Assembly: GCF_039555335.1 (NCBI RefSeq)
Contig: NC_092628.1
Location: forward strand, 62,168,235 to 62,232,234
DNA length: 64,000 nt
Reading direction: 5' to 3'
From: Amphiura filiformis
Taxonomy: Eukaryota > Echinodermata > Ophiuroidea > Amphilepidida > Amphiuridae
This document shows, piece by piece, positions 23,354 to 38,300 of this stretch (position 1 is its first letter; the number at the start of each line of letters is the position of its first letter). The notes beneath the pieces are model-generated. The model had not been told where the DNA came from. It saw nothing but the letters and a program-made list of their open reading frames with translations, and did not search any database. The translations under genes and the position numbers were made by a program.

Positions 23354-26300
23354 GTAACCAACATTCCTTTGATTAGCATTAGTATACCAAATATGCGTAA
23401 ATCCCGGGGAAAGACCATGGACTGTCCGCCCGGCCTCGGGACAAGTCCGCCAATCACGTGTTTCTGATCTCCTGACTTCTGGGAACATACCTTGATGATG
23501 TAATTAGCTGGCACACGTTACAGCTAAGTACCCAAGAAAACAAGACAGTCCAAGACATCTAGCCACAGAAATTATCGTCAAAAACGTTTCCGAGTCCAGG
23601 AAGTTTTTTGAATTAGTAATATTGTAATAATTTCAAGACCTTGTTATGTCCAACATATTATGCAATTAAAAGATCGACATTTTGTGTTTAGTAGTGTTTA
23701 CAAGGTAAAGAAAAACGTACCGTTGCGGGGCAAGTCCGCCCTGTATGTGAAGGGCAAGTTCGCCCGTGCTTTCACCAGACGGACTCCCGGGGCAGACTCG
23801 TCCTATCGACGTATTATGCAAAATATTGATAATAATACCTTTTAAACAGGGTAAAACTACAGGCAAGCATTTTTTTTAAGTTATGTGGTATCAGTATTAC
23901 TCATACCACCGTTTATCCTAAAACTATAATCCTGTAAGTTGTAAATAACGAGGTTTGCTCATTTTGGACCCTGCATTTCTTGGTAATCTGGAAGAATTCA
24001 TTTCAGCAATTCATTTGTACGTACAGGCACGTATATGCCCTTCATTACGCTTTGTGTTGTTTTGACACATTGACACTACTGACCTGTTGACAATGGGATT
24101 CTACACGCATCAAGGGACATCATCCTCAAGTGTTGTTGTTAATTCTTATTTATGGAACAAACAACAATGTGAAAATTGCAATTTTATTGCATTGGATCTA
24201 AAGCATTAAAAACGAAATTTGAAACGTCATTTATAACATGACTCGCAAAATCCAAAAAGTGTAAGCTTGATATACACGAAATGTCAAAAGTGGCCCAAAT
24301 CGTTTTCTGGACGATGAGTATATAGCGTTGGAGCCCAAACTACTTAACCTATATACAGGGTGTATCAAAATGATTGGTACTGACTCATTTTTTAGTAACT
24401 TTTTGCACAAGATTTGCAATTTAAAGAGAGTTGACTATTGCTCATTCTAGTGACTCTAGTATATGGACAATATAAGTGTGCTGTTTTATTTAATGACATA
24501 AAATTTGAAAAATATTGTAAGGAACACTTGAGGTTTGACTTTTAAAACCTACATTTTGGTCAAATGTGCTTGGATAGGTAGTTTTCAACAGATTTTCCAC
24601 ATTCGCCTTACTATAACATTGAATTGTGTTATCTGTTGACCTAGTGACTAAAAGTGTTTTTAGGGGGAAGTGTTAGCTTTCGTTTGATATAAATCTGATT
24701 GGATGAAGGGAACATTTGTGACACGATCAAGGGGAATGAGTCGGATGTCGCTAACATTGATTTTGAGATATTGGCAAAGAAAGTGTTAAAATTCTTTTGT
24801 TTTTTATTGTTTTCAGCGATTGCTAAAGTAATGTAATTTCGGAAAAAAAGCCATATCAACATGGGGTTTTCAGTTTCTTAAAGCTCTAAATGTCCTCTTT
24901 AGAATCACATGTAAAACTCATTTTCGACCAGGGTCGACATGTGACTCATTCCCCTTGATCATGTCACATTTGGGTTTCGACAAAAACCAATCAAAGAGGC
25001 CCATTTTTTACCTAGAAGCTTCACAGCTCCTACATTGCTATGCACTCAACCGTGTAGTGTAATCAAAGACTGTGGTGGAGACATTCGCTGCTAGTTGTTC
25101 TCTGCTTGGAAGCTCTGGGACGAAAATGTGTGCTCAGGTGTATCGAGGTGGAAACTGTGCGCATGATGGTTTATAAGAGAATCGTTTTTGTATAGAAACC
25201 TTTCCATATGCGGTAGCGCACCATTTTCAAAGCTCTATTTTTACTACAAATAAGTGAGAATAATTGAAAATCATGGAAATGTTTTATTTATTTCCTTTCA
25301 TTTCATTCATAATGTATATAAATGATCTAATCAACATTTATTTATTGAGAGTAATGGCAAAGCCGTAGTACTTTATTGACTTGAATAATTTAGGTGGGGT
25401 GAAAGAAGTTTGTGCAATAACATCTTAGGGCGGCAAATTAAATTGTAGTATTACTACATTGAGATTACTATGTAGATGCTGTGGCAGAATGGTTATAGAC
25501 AGTCAGTCTGTTAGGTTAGACCTGGTAAGCGTTATTAGAATGGCTCCACAGTATTCCACACTTCAGCGTGCTTTCGTAGTGAAGAATTACTGGTTGACTC
25601 GAAGCAATGGAAAAGTACAGAGAAGATTTAGAAGACAGTTTTCAAGCGCAAACATGCAAACATGCTATAACTTTTTAAGTTCATTCAAGATGGGGCTTAA
25701 CCTCACACTTCCACACAGTGTCATCGCCCGATATCTTCATGGCAGAAATCGCCATGGTAGGTTGAATCCACCGCCACGCATGGCCATTTTGTTCCGACCT
25801 GTTTAATAGTTTTGAGACGCATAATGGACCGAAGGACATCTGACTAAGGCTACTGACAATTGCCCGGTGACTGACCTCGCTGAGTGTGAGTCGAGCATGG
25901 TACGCCATAGGTCATATGCGTTTAGACTACCCACGATTGGCCTATAGACTGCGCTATATAATTCGGCACATATAAAATCAGAATTATTTTAAGTTTTTGA
26001 GTTCAAGACGCAAGCTTCTTTCTCAAGACGCAAGCTAACGACTATCTGTTCAACACATATATTCAAGTGCAAGGAACCACATCTGGTTTCTTTAGACGAA
26101 ATCATTTACGGAAGATATTCATCATTTTCTACCTCGGTATCCAAAGATTTTCGTCTGAATATCAAAATCGTGCATAGCACATTCACGTGTATCGATCCCG
26201 GGTATTGATTTTAGTATGCCAGAGTCGTAAGACAGATACTTCAGGAACTTTCTGTCTAAAAATATGTGTAAATCAATTTTATGTTATGTAGACTGAAGTG

Positions 26301-29300
26301 AGATATTGATTGAGAGCATGTATGCAATAAATAGTTCAAGCAGTGAACCTATTCATTTTGTGTTGTGTAAGTAAAACCATGATTACGACGATCTTCATTT
26401 AAATGACCAAAGCTCCCAGATGCATCAACCTATTATCTTCATATTATTAGATCAATAAGTTAACATTATGCCCTTTTCTATTTATAGTACAAAAACTATA
26501 TTAATTAGCAATTTTATATTTTTGTCATATTTTTGAACCAATCATTTTGATACACTCTGTATACTTCGCCTATTGTACAATTTCGTACAACAAAAACCGG
26601 TGGACCATCACCTATAGACCCTAGCCATTAACCGGAACGGTATAACAATTGAAATGGTCCATGCCCTAAGTTGAGAATAGAGCGTCCCACTCGATTTGTG
26701 AAAAGGTCGCAAACCCTTTTGTTGGACCCAAGTAACTGCCTAAAATGAGGCAAAATTGAAAAGAAACGGGGTTTTAGATTGAACTTTGGAATTTGAAAAG
26801 TATAAATCACGTTGGGTCTAAGGCTGTGCTAACACTTTTCTTTGATGACTTTGACCACAATTTTTTATTTTTTCAAATATTTTAAAAATACACAAATCTA
26901 AGCTAATGGGCTATTCCACAAAATATATGCACAACCCCTGCACACCGACACCGCCTGGCTAATAATTATTTGGTGCAGCAGAGACACTAAAATGAATACA
27001 CGGGATCGATACACATGAATTGCTATGCACGATTTTGATATCAGACGAAAATCTTCGGATACCGGGTTAGAAAATGATGAATATCTCCCGTAAATGAACT
27101 TTTCTAAAGAAACCAGATGTGGTCTCATACACTTGAAAATACGTGTTGAACAGATATGATGGTCGCTAGAATGCGCTTTGAAAATTGACCGTGCGCTTTG
27201 AACTCAAAATCGGACCAAAACTCTAATTTTATATTGCGTTGGTCCTGTATGGACTACATCGTGTAGTACAGCTGCACTCACTACTAGGCAGTATAAAAGT
27301 CGATGACCATTGACCTCAATGGGGTATACAAGCTTATTCACGCACAACCAAGATCAATTACCCGGCTATTGTGAGTAGCCTTAGTCATGTCCCTCGACTA
27401 ATTATTCGTCTCAAAGAGCTTCAAAGGTCTGAACCAAATGGCCAATCGTGGCTGTGGATTCAACCTACCATGGCGATTTCTGCCATGAAGATATAGGGTC
27501 GATGACACTGTGCCCTGTAGAGGAGTTCGGATGTCCGGTGGTGAAAAATCCAGGCTTTTAAAGTTTCCAAAGGTGAAAAAATCCAGCAGAAAAGTATATA
27601 GTTAAAAATCTGATATCCTGAATTTGAGAGAGGCTCATTAGTCTTCAGTCTTCAGTCTTTATGCTCCTAAATAAAGCAGATAGCTTGTCCAAGGAGAAAT
27701 GTGCTGCTCAAAACACAGGCCTGCAGATGTGCCAATAGTGCGGGATATGTACAAGATGTGCGAGTAAAAATGAACTCTAGATGCTTAGGGAACCTGGTGG
27801 ACTGCAGAAGGCTGTAAAGCTCTAACTGCAGGGAGTGCTGCTGACTGGAGGGCTTGGACTGATGTTGATGTTACAGCTTCTACAGGCAGGCAGTTCTAAA
27901 TTGGTATCGTGCGAATGAAGAAAGAATACTTGTAAGTGTCCCGGGTAAGTGTCCCGAGATGCTCGGATGGGCTGATACCGGAGATGGTGGGTTAATCTCC
28001 CAACAGTTGGATGAAGTTTGATGATGGGTGGAAAGTTGACATTTATGAGTCCATGATGTATTTTGTGGAACATTGAACACTGAATGAACAGGCTCCACTG
28101 ATGAAGTAGTGGTGTGACACTAGCCCGCCTATCAAAGTTTCCACACATAAATCGGGCTGCTTGGCCCTGGACTGTTTCCAATGACTTGATGTCCCTAGAT
28201 GTATATGGACTCCATGCTGATGCAGCATATCCAAGCGGTGACATCCCGCTATCTCTAAGGTCCGCTATCTCTAAGGTTCGCTATCTCTAAGGTTCGCTAT
28301 CACTAACGTGTAAAGTCTATGGAGATCAAAATCCCGCTATCTCTAATAGAGAAAAAGGTTCGCTATACCTAAAAAAAGGTCCGCTACTTCTAAGGTTTGA
28401 TATCACTAATTTAGAATAAGGTTCGCTAGTTCTAAGGTTCGATATCACTAATTTAAAATAAGGTTCGCTATCACTAATTTAAAATAAGGTTCGCTATCAC
28501 TAATTTTGAATAAGGTCCGCTATCACTAATTTATTGAAGGTTCGCTATCTCTAAGGTTCGCTATCACTAATTGCAATAAAGGTCCGCTATACCTAAGGTT
28601 CGCTATCACTAATTTGCTTTAAGGTTCGCTATCCCTAATTTATCAAGGTTCGCTATCTCTAAGGTTCGCTATCACTAATTTCGATTAAGGTTCGCTATAC
28701 CTAAGGTTCGTTATCACTAATCTTAAATAAGGTCCACTATCTCTAATTTTAGATAAGGTCCGCTATCTCTAATTTCAAATAAGGTCCGCTATCTCTAATT
28801 TTAAATAAGGACCGCTATAGCGAACCTCATTTGAAATTAGAGATAGCGAACCTCATTTGAAATTAGAGATAGCGAACCTTATTTAAAATTAGAGATAGCG
28901 AATCTTATTTTAAATTAGTGATAGCGAACCTTAGAGATAGCGACCCTTAGAGATAGCGAACCTTAGAGATAGCGGACCTTATTTAAAATTAGATATAGCG
29001 AACCTTAGGCATACCGGGATTGTTAAAATTAGAGATAGCGGACCTTATTTTAAATTAGTGATAGCGAACCTTAGAGATAGCGAACCTTTTCAAAATTAGT
29101 GATATCGAACCTTAGGTATAGCGGACCTTTTTCGTAATTAGTGATAGCGAACCTTAGAGATAGCGAACCTTAAATTAGTGATAGCGGACCTTTTTAAAAG
29201 TTAGAGATAGCGAACCTTATTTAAAATTAGTGATATCGAACCTTAGAAATACCGAACCTTTTTCAAAATTAGTGATATCGAACCTTAGGTATAGCGGACC

Positions 29301-32300
29301 TTTTTCGTAATTAGTGATAGCGAACCTTAGAGATAGCGAACCTTAGAGATAGCGAACCTTAGAGATAGCGAACCGTAACCATTCAAGCTGAGGTCTTACT
29401 AAACTTTGGTAAGCCTTTAGTTTCACCTTCTGTGAGCATGGTCCAAGGTTTCTTTGAAAGTCAAATCACTGGAAATGGTGACTCCGAGATATTTGTGACT
29501 AGCAACTTTTTGGATGACTTTAGCTACAGAGTAATTGAAGACAGATTAGAACATTTCCGTGATTTTTCATTCATTTAATTGTATTTCCAAGCCTTTTCCA
29601 GTAACATTGGCTACTGGAATCCCAGTTATTTCCAGAAAGCAAACTTGGAAATCCAGACATTTCATTTATAGAAAAGTTACTCCTCTAAAGGGGTGTGCAC
29701 TTATTTTCTCAAATTGCCCAATTGAATAGACAGTAGTAAAGAAACTGTTAGGCAAGATGTTACTGATTCTACTGCATATAACATTGTTGCCATGATCTCT
29801 TTTATTTTTTTTTCTAAAAAGCAAAAATGCAATTATATAATTTTTATTGTTACAGTCTGTATTTGCAGTCCAGGGCTCCAGGAACACCAACCAAATATGT
29901 TGCAAACAACGAAAACGTTTTGAAATGTCTCTTCTATTCATTTTTATTAATAATTGTTTTTTTCCAGCTCAGTCCGCCGCCAGAATTCCAAAGTACAGAT
30001 CCTGATATAGTGGTAATTGGTGGCGGTATTACGGGGGCAAGTTTTGCCGCCAGGCTTGGTATGGAAGGCAAAAAGGTCGTTATTATAGAGAGAAATATGG
30101 GTACTGATGACACATTCCGAGGGGAGTTACTTATACCAGGCGGGATCAATGCCTTGGAAGAGATGGACATGAAAGGTCAAATTAAAAAAATATTACCCGT
30201 GTAATGGGCTATTCCAGAAATTAATGGCATTTCCCTTAAGGGAAGGGGTATGAACGTTTGGACAGTATTTATTGTGGAACAATCAGACATATCGAATTGC
30301 ATTCTGAATACGAAGAATGTCGTTCTGATATCAAATAATTTTGATTTTTTGAAATTCGCAATGTAATACACATTTTATGGCAAATCATTAAAATTGATAT
30401 TTTTGATATTTAACAGTACTTGAAGTAAACTTTATAAATCTGATGATTTATACTTAAAGTGTATGTAGGTGGGATGAAAAGCCGACGATCAATTGAAAAT
30501 TTTGACCTTTCGTATTGAAGATATGGATTTTTTCCCAAAAGACCTATTTTTTTTTTTAATATAAAAGGTCAAAATTTTCAATTGATCGTCGGCTTTTCCT
30601 CCCAGCTACATACACTTTAAGAATATATCATTAGATTTATAAAATTTATTTCGAGGACTGTTATATATCAAAAATTTGAAAAATATCAAATTTTAATAAT
30701 TTGTCATAAAATTTGTATTATATCGTGAATTTCAAAAATGAAAATTATTTGATATCAGAAAGACATGTTTCGTATTCAGAATGCAATTCGATACGTCTGA
30801 GGTGCTCTCATGTCCCACAAAAAATACTGTCGAAACGCCATAAACGCTCATTCTAGATCCCTTAAGGTTATTAATTATTTTAAACTGTTGTGATTTGGTA
30901 GTTCACAGCATCTTACGAATGGTAGTGCGCTTTGGCAACAACTGCATTGCTCAATTCATAGCGGGCGTGTAGAAGAATTAAAATATCCCAGATATACTTT
31001 TATAGGTGCTGCGGTTCTTGAGTTACGTTGTAAAGAAGGCTGAAACAACAACACTTTTGTAAAACGTACATAACTCATTAACAACAATAAATTAAGCAAG
31101 TTTGCAAAATATACGATTTGTAGAATGAACTTTTGCAAAACATCAAGGTGTTAATTTTCAATAATATATTGATCTAGATAATGAAAATCGATTTTTTTGG
31201 TTGCTTCGACCAACAATACCTCGTCTACCCTTAAGACATGTGAAATTTTACCATAAATTTTTGGGAATTCCCAGACCAAAAAATTGGGAATTCACATTTT
31301 GATAAAAAAATGCTTAAAAAATTCCCAGTGACTAAGTTTTGAGAATATCCAAGCCTAAAAAAGGGATATTTTTCTTGGGAATTTCATTGTCTTCTGTAGG
31401 GTTTTGAGAATAATGACCATTTTTTTTGGGGGGGGGGGGGATTTCCCAGAGTAAAAAACGGTGAAAATATTTGGGAGTCCCATGTCTTTTTTAGAGGTAG
31501 TACCTTTAATTTCTGGAATAGTCCAATTTCTAGAGGATCATAGTAATATTTATCTGTATAAACATCATAAATATACTAAAGAATAGATATAACTAGTGGC
31601 AAATGGTGGTCATAGACCACAAACCTAGCTGGGGCATGTTGGTGTTGTGGAGGTATCTGACCCCTACAAAATGTTCCAAAAATGCTCCCCTGGTCATGGG
31701 GTTTGTTTTCACCGAGTTTGAGTCCCGTACTCCTAACAGATGTCCAAAAAATTCAATTCTAAGAGTTGACCCCAGATGACCTTTGACCTGACCTATGCAT
31801 GATGTTCCATAATGTTCCCCTGGTCTTGAGGTTTGTTGTCACCATGTTTGAACCCCGTACCTCTTACAGATGTCCAGAAAATGAATTCTACGATTTGACC
31901 CCAGATGACCTTTGACATGACCCTTGCACAGTGTTCCAAAATGTTCCCCAGGTCAGTAAGTTTGTTGTTGTGGACTTTGAGCCCCGTACCCCTAACAGAT
32001 GTCCAGAAAATGCATTTAGAAAATTTGACCTCTACATGACCTTTGACCTGACCCCTGCAAAATGTTCCCCTGGTCATGAGATTTGTTGTCACTGAGTTTG
32101 AGCCCCATACCCCTTGCAGATATCCAGAAAATGAAGTTATAAAGATTTGACCCCAGATAACCTTTGACCTGACCCCTGCAAAGTGTTCCAACATGTTCCC
32201 CTGATCATTAAGTTTGTTGTCACCAAGTTTGAGCCCTGTACCCCTTACAGATGTCCAGGAAATGCGTTTCTAAAATTTGACCTCTGCATGACCTTTGACC

Positions 32301-35300
32301 TGACCCCGCAAAATGTTCCCCTGTTCATGAGATTTATTGTATCGAGGTTGAGCCCGATACCCCTTACATATGTCCAGATAATGCAATTGTAAGATTTTAC
32401 CACCTGAATGACCTTAGACCCCAATTCTGTGTGCAAAGTATGGGCACTGGGTAAAGCCGATGCACATGTGTAAGTGACGTCATTGTGCTATGTAATATGT
32501 GGCAGAAGAAGCATTTTGAAGATATTAGGTTATATACCGAAAATGCCCCTTTAATGACCTTTGATCCCAATTCTGTTTGCACCATATGGGCACTGGATAT
32601 AGGCAATACATAGGTGCAAGTTACGTAATTGTTGGGTGTAACATGTAGGAGGAGAAGCATTTTGAAATTACCTAGTTTTTGTTGCCAGAAGAAAGCAGAA
32701 TCGGATAGCATTAGAATACCTAGCTGGGGGGTGTAAACCCCCCAGCTAGGTAAAAAGTATAAATAAATTACTAATTAAATAAATAAATAATTAAATTAAT
32801 AGCAGAACTTCAACTCATACTCTCCGTTTTTTGTTGTCAACCTCGTAAACTGTAGATATTCTAGACGACATCGATGGAAATTTTGTGAAAGGCATTGCAT
32901 TTTTCGACATTCGACTGGGAGGAGAACCAGGTTATGTTCAATACCCTGAACCAGGAGGAATATCGATGCGACATGGATATCTTGTTAATGCTCTGAGAAA
33001 GAGGGCTATCGCCCAAAAATCGTAAGATCCATTTTGGTCCAAATACAGGGTGTCCCAATAAAACCTGAACCCTCATTGCGCCATCTGTTTCTCCTATTTT
33101 TGAAAGGTTAATCAAATATATTTTGGTATGTAAAGAAATCTTTATTCGTTAGCTTACACCGAAAGAAATATTTCAATCGGCTTACAACTTTTGAAGATGT
33201 GCTCTTTTCCAGAAATGTACCCGTTTTTCACTCTGTCCACGGAGGAAGTTTGGCTACTTCAAAGATTGAAAAGGAGTACACGTACCATGCATGAATATCA
33301 AGCATTCTTCAATGATAACTCGATAAAAATAACAAACTTTATTTAGGGATTGGGCTTTACCGGTGTGCCTATGGGCTATGGATTGTGTAAAATGTCATTA
33401 ACTTGTCGGCAAAATGGATGTGGGATGGGACTTCTTTTGCTATACTTGCAATTAAACTTATTTTTTCTTGGTTATTAAAGGAGTATTTCGTGATCCTAGC
33501 ATCCTCTTTTTATGACATTTTCAGTAGATATCCACGAAAAAGCATATTCCCAAAATTTCAGTTGATTCCGATTTTGCGTTTGCGAGTTATGCATGATTAT
33601 GTGTATTACACTGCTCCATAGACAATACGTTGTAATTTCGTTCTGGTGCACCAGAACGAAATTCAAATTTCGCGATATCTTTGCTAAACGAATTAATCTG
33701 CAAGAAATATTTTTACATAAACATTATGTAGAAAGAGTATTCCAGTGATATAAAAATCTCAACTTTTTTTGAGAAAAGTGGGGGGATGAGGCTGTGGATC
33801 ACGAAATGCCCTTTTAATGCCTTTTTGTTTCATTATCTTTCTTACTCTCTTACTTTGTTGTTTCTTGCTTTCTTTTCATTTACAACATGTCATTTCTCTT
33901 TTTGAGATAAAAGGTAGCCTGAAAAGGGCTGTTTGGTATGCCCTTAGTTCTTCTGAAGTGAGTACTGTGCTGCTTTGTCCTCTACCTGGTTGCCTCCTTG
34001 ACGAATACAGGTTTCAACCCCGCTCCTCATTGCATCTATTGCATTGCGTACCCTCCTTGTGCGCCGTATACTTGCGAATGCAGCAGTAATACGGTTGCGA
34101 TGATGTTGGAGATTTATATAGCTGGTGATACTCGCTCATAGTGAATGCTTTCCAAAGCCTAATGCTATTATCTTTCCATGTTATTAACCGTGTGTTTTAT
34201 TTCAATCTTTGATGTAGCCAAACCTCATCCGTGGACAGAGTGAAAAACGGGTACATTTCTTAAAGAGGGCATATCTTCAAAAATTGTGAGCCGATTGAAA
34301 TAATTGTTTTGGTTTATTAATGCTAACAATTTAAGGTTTCTTTACCTACCCAAAAATATTTGATTAATATTTTAGAAATAGGAGAAAAGGAGGGCGCAAT
34401 GAGGGTTCTGTTTTTAATAGGACAGCTCTTGTTGGACATAATTAAAACAAAATAATCCACAATTAACCCTAAATGTGTTGCTGTGTGTGGGGTCGCGTTA
34501 GGGTTCCTGGTGAAGTCCAAGGGACAGTTAATAGACTATGCCTTAGTCCATATTTGATAAATTAAAAAAAGTTATCAATCATTCAGTTGGACACAAAATT
34601 ATACTGATGTTTATTACAAGTAATATATTCAATAAATGGTCACAACAAAGGGTTGTTTTTGTAATTAGTGACAGTAAAACTAAATGTTATCTCGAAATGT
34701 CCAATTTGTAGATAGTCATTTGTTGCACTAAGCCCACAATATGTCCAACTTTCTATGATTTTAATGAAAAATATCTCAGATTATTATAGTCTTGTTGCAA
34801 GAAAACAGAAAAAAGATAGTTTTAACTATCTAGCGTGCTTTCTTAACCACGTAACACATCAATAGTCAAGGTCAAAATGGATTAAGAAGAAAGCAGTTTG
34901 TATTGTCATATTCTGATGCGTTGCCAAGGTAACGAAACATCCTGCATACCGCAAAAATATTCTTTTTCTAATTAATCCTGAAAAAACAAATGATTTTATA
35001 CCATTTTCGCTCCATGTGGAACCAAAATTAGATTTATGAAGTCACAATAATTATATAACCCTATCACCGTACGACGTAGATAGGTCAAACTATACTTTTT
35101 CTGACTAAGTAATTTTGAACTTGACCCCTGTGTAAGGTCAACGACCTTTACCCGCCAAATAAGAGCGCAGTTGAAATGCCTCCATAGCCTATAATGATCC
35201 GATCAGCGCTATAAATACCAATTACGGCACGTTTTACACGATTCGCATGTTGGTTACAGGATACTATTGGACCATCCCTGTACCTCAATAGAACAGGGTC

Positions 35301-38300
35301 CCCAAATGATCAGTAATCTCGTTGTTATTTTCTCTTTATCGTTTTACATACAGGGTGACAGTTATTGAAGCTGTAGGGAAGGAACTGATTAAAGAGAATG
35401 GACGTGTAGTTGGTGTCACATATAAGAAGAAGGATGATGCCGTCATACAGGTAATAATAGAGAGATTGCGATTTCCAAACGTAGCATCGAACGTACGTGA
35501 AATCTATTCAAAATTCCCGTCACACTCACATCTTCGTGACGAAGGAGCACAATATAGCTTAGAATCCAATCTAGTTTGGAACCCGCTGTACAGACGTTTT
35601 GAACGTCGAATCAACACACAGTCCGCGCAGGACGTATTGGACATTGGGCTATTCCAGAAAATAAACCACACCCCCCCCCCCTATAAATCTGTGTTTAGAA
35701 AGAAAACCTGGCATTCCAGAGCATATTTTCAAAATTAGCCTGGAATTCCTGCGGTTTCTGTTATGTTTTTTATTATAATTTTCAGACACCATGAGCAAAA
35801 AAGTATGCAATTCCAGACAAAATAAGCTGCAGAAAAGTCTGGAATTCCAATGCCCTCTATAGGGGGTGGTCGTTTATTTTCTAGAATAGCTCATTGCAAT
35901 CTCTCTAATAACTTTAATCTAGAATGCACGAAAATCTTGCATGATGTATGACACTCATAAATCTAGCGCATACTTACAGGAAATTCGAGCTCCTCTCGTC
36001 ATGATAGGTGACGGGTACTACTCCAAATTGACTGCCGAGTATCGAACCACACATCAACCTGTTAGTTCGGGCGTCGCCATTGGATATTCTCTGAAAAACT
36101 ACAGGTTCGAATCAGGGAAGGGTGAGGGTGAATTTCTAGAGTATGGTATCGGTCATCCTGAAGCACAAATCGCAAACTACAGGCTGAATGACCATGAAGA
36201 TAGATCAATTGTATTTGTTCATGGTAAACCACCGGCAAATCTTAAGGAATTCTGCGAGAAAAAGGTTGTGCCGAATTTGCCAGGTATGTCTCTGAAGCCG
36301 CATTGTTACTTCGTATATCACGCACGGCGATACCACGCAGTGCTAGCCGTGGGCCCTCTTCTATTAATGGCATGTTTTCTAAACTTTCTTTCTAACATAT
36401 TCAATTTGTTCAAAACTGTAAACACAAGTGCGAAAGTATATGGCATGAATGATGGAAGGTGACAGAATTATAAAATCCAACCCCACAATAATTGCTTTAA
36501 AAGTTTGCAATTGTATTTCAATATAGAGCACATGAAGCAGTCAGTGATGGAAAGTATTGGCGATGGTTTACGTGTTGTGAGATGTCAGAGAATGGCAGCA
36601 AACTTTGACGTAACACCAGGACTGCTGATCCTAGGTGACGCCCTGAATACCCGTCACCCTGCTACAGCATCCGGTATGACAGTAGCTCTGAATGATGTCA
36701 AATTTTGGTGGAAAGTATTCACCAATAAAATCCAGAATCTCAGTAAGTGAGGACCTATAAGCCTAATCATAAATAGATTCAAATATATTTGTCTTTTCTT
36801 GTAAATATTGTTGGTTTTAAAAACCAAAACAGTTACTATACATGTGGCACTGGAAGCCGCTTGAAGAAATATCCACTAAATGTTACTGTATTTTGAATTT
36901 GTATTCGTCTAGCTGATGATGAAGCTATTCTGCAGCAGAAACTCATCTTTCGAAAGGAACGACTGAAGTATTCTTATGTTATCAACGTGTTTGCTGAAAT
37001 TAACATACGCCTGATAAGCGATCACGACCGTAAGTACCTGTCTGGACTAGACTAGACAGAAGCTACTAGACGCAAGCTACTAGACACAAGCTACTAGACT
37101 AGTAGCTTGTGTCACAATCCGACACAATTGTAAACCTATTGTTACATTCACCAAGTATATCATTTGATAATTACTAGCACCCAGAGCTTAATATAAAACG
37201 TTTTCCTCCAGAAGGTTACGACGATTCCCTTGAATTAGTTTGGACATTATCATGGCCATATCGTAGCCAATAAACACGCTTAAGATTTCAGATCACATAC
37301 GCGAGCAGTCCTTTCAACATAATACTAATAGAGAGATTGCGATTTCCAAGCGCCGTAGTCGTACGCCCGTCGATCTAATCAAAACCACTCTCTTGTATGT
37401 ATCGAAGCGAGGTTGCGTATTTAGCCCGTTTTGAAGATTTTGAATGTGCATGGAGAGAATAATGAAAATGCACAAAATTTCACAATATATTAAAGACAGT
37501 CAGGTATAATGAACATACGAAGGAAAGTTTAACTAAACTGAGCTCAAAAAGAAAGTTATAATTTTTTCACAAGGTCATCTTGTCCATCAAAATGAACCAA
37601 AATTACACTCAGGATTGCTTCAATACTGTATTCTAAACACGTGTCAGTAACCAAGCAGTTGTTGACACAACAGCAAAATGCACTGACATGGAACAGCTTC
37701 TTGAACCACATTCACAGCCCAATAATTGGCACCCAGCACAAGAAATCTGTGAGAATGAGTACAAGATCCTTGCACAGATGATAATTCCCAAATAGTAAGT
37801 GGAATAGTATGGAACAAGACCTGTTTCTTGGAGAAAGTGCGTGAAAAGCAGCCAGCAGCACCGTTTTATCATCTGTGCAAGGATTGTGTTGCATTCTCAC
37901 AGATTTGCAAAAATAAAGTTATAAGAATGATCATAGTGTAGTCTTCTTCATTTGAACTATTTCTACAGCACGTACCGTGGCTCTTCAGCAACAATTTATC
38001 AAAGTTCTTCGTGAATTAGCAAAACCAGAGGCACCACAACAGACGAGGAATGCTGTTTTCAACCTTTATGGGGGGTAAGCATCAAAAGAACTCCCATGTA
38101 AATGTGGTACGGGCCCAGGGGTCCAAAGGTCCAGTGACGTAGATTTCTATTCGACATTGGGGGATGGATAAGCATCGGGGGAACTCCCATGTAAATGTGG
38201 TACTGGCCCAAGGGTCTTTCTATTCGATGGGATTTGTGAAAAAGTAGAAAAAGTAAAAAGTAGAGGGAATCTAGTCCCTTGGTAAAAGGCGCGCGAAATA

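Larger units (their letters stand above)
24356..26559. mobile_element. Mariner-like 2.2-kb element in copy B intron 1
   Basis: Left end CAGGGTGTATCAAAATGATT and right end AATCATTTTGATACACTCTG are inverted repeats, flanked by TA at 24354-24355 and 26560-26561. No transposase is visible. The interior holds a MITE (24719-24966), a family also seen at 39270-39975, and a truncated RAG/Transib-like element. Confidence 0.65.

Noticed and set aside
25459-25806. 115-codon open frame in copy B intron 1
   Set aside because: Runs from mariner-like interior into the RAG/Transib-like end; no recognisable domain.
26941-27512. 12- or 23-bp RSS spacer with nonamer in the RAG/Transib-like ends
   Set aside because: No ACAAAAACC-like nonamer occurs at either spacing behind CACAGTG or CACACCG; only the heptamer and target duplications support the link.
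25714-27512. One composite element with long inverted repeats
   Set aside because: The right copy alone has a perfect CCCTG duplication, and the left copy is truncated with unmatched flanks, so these are two separate insertions in opposite orientation.
28243-29382. CRISPR-like regular repeats
   Set aside because: Units are not separated by unique spacers of constant length, the second half is inverted, and the context is a eukaryotic LINE.
29934-30170. 78-codon minus-strand open frame over copy B exon 2, and the similar one at 1619-1885
   Set aside because: Exact antisense shadows of SQLE-like exon 2; conservation comes from the plus-strand coding sequence.
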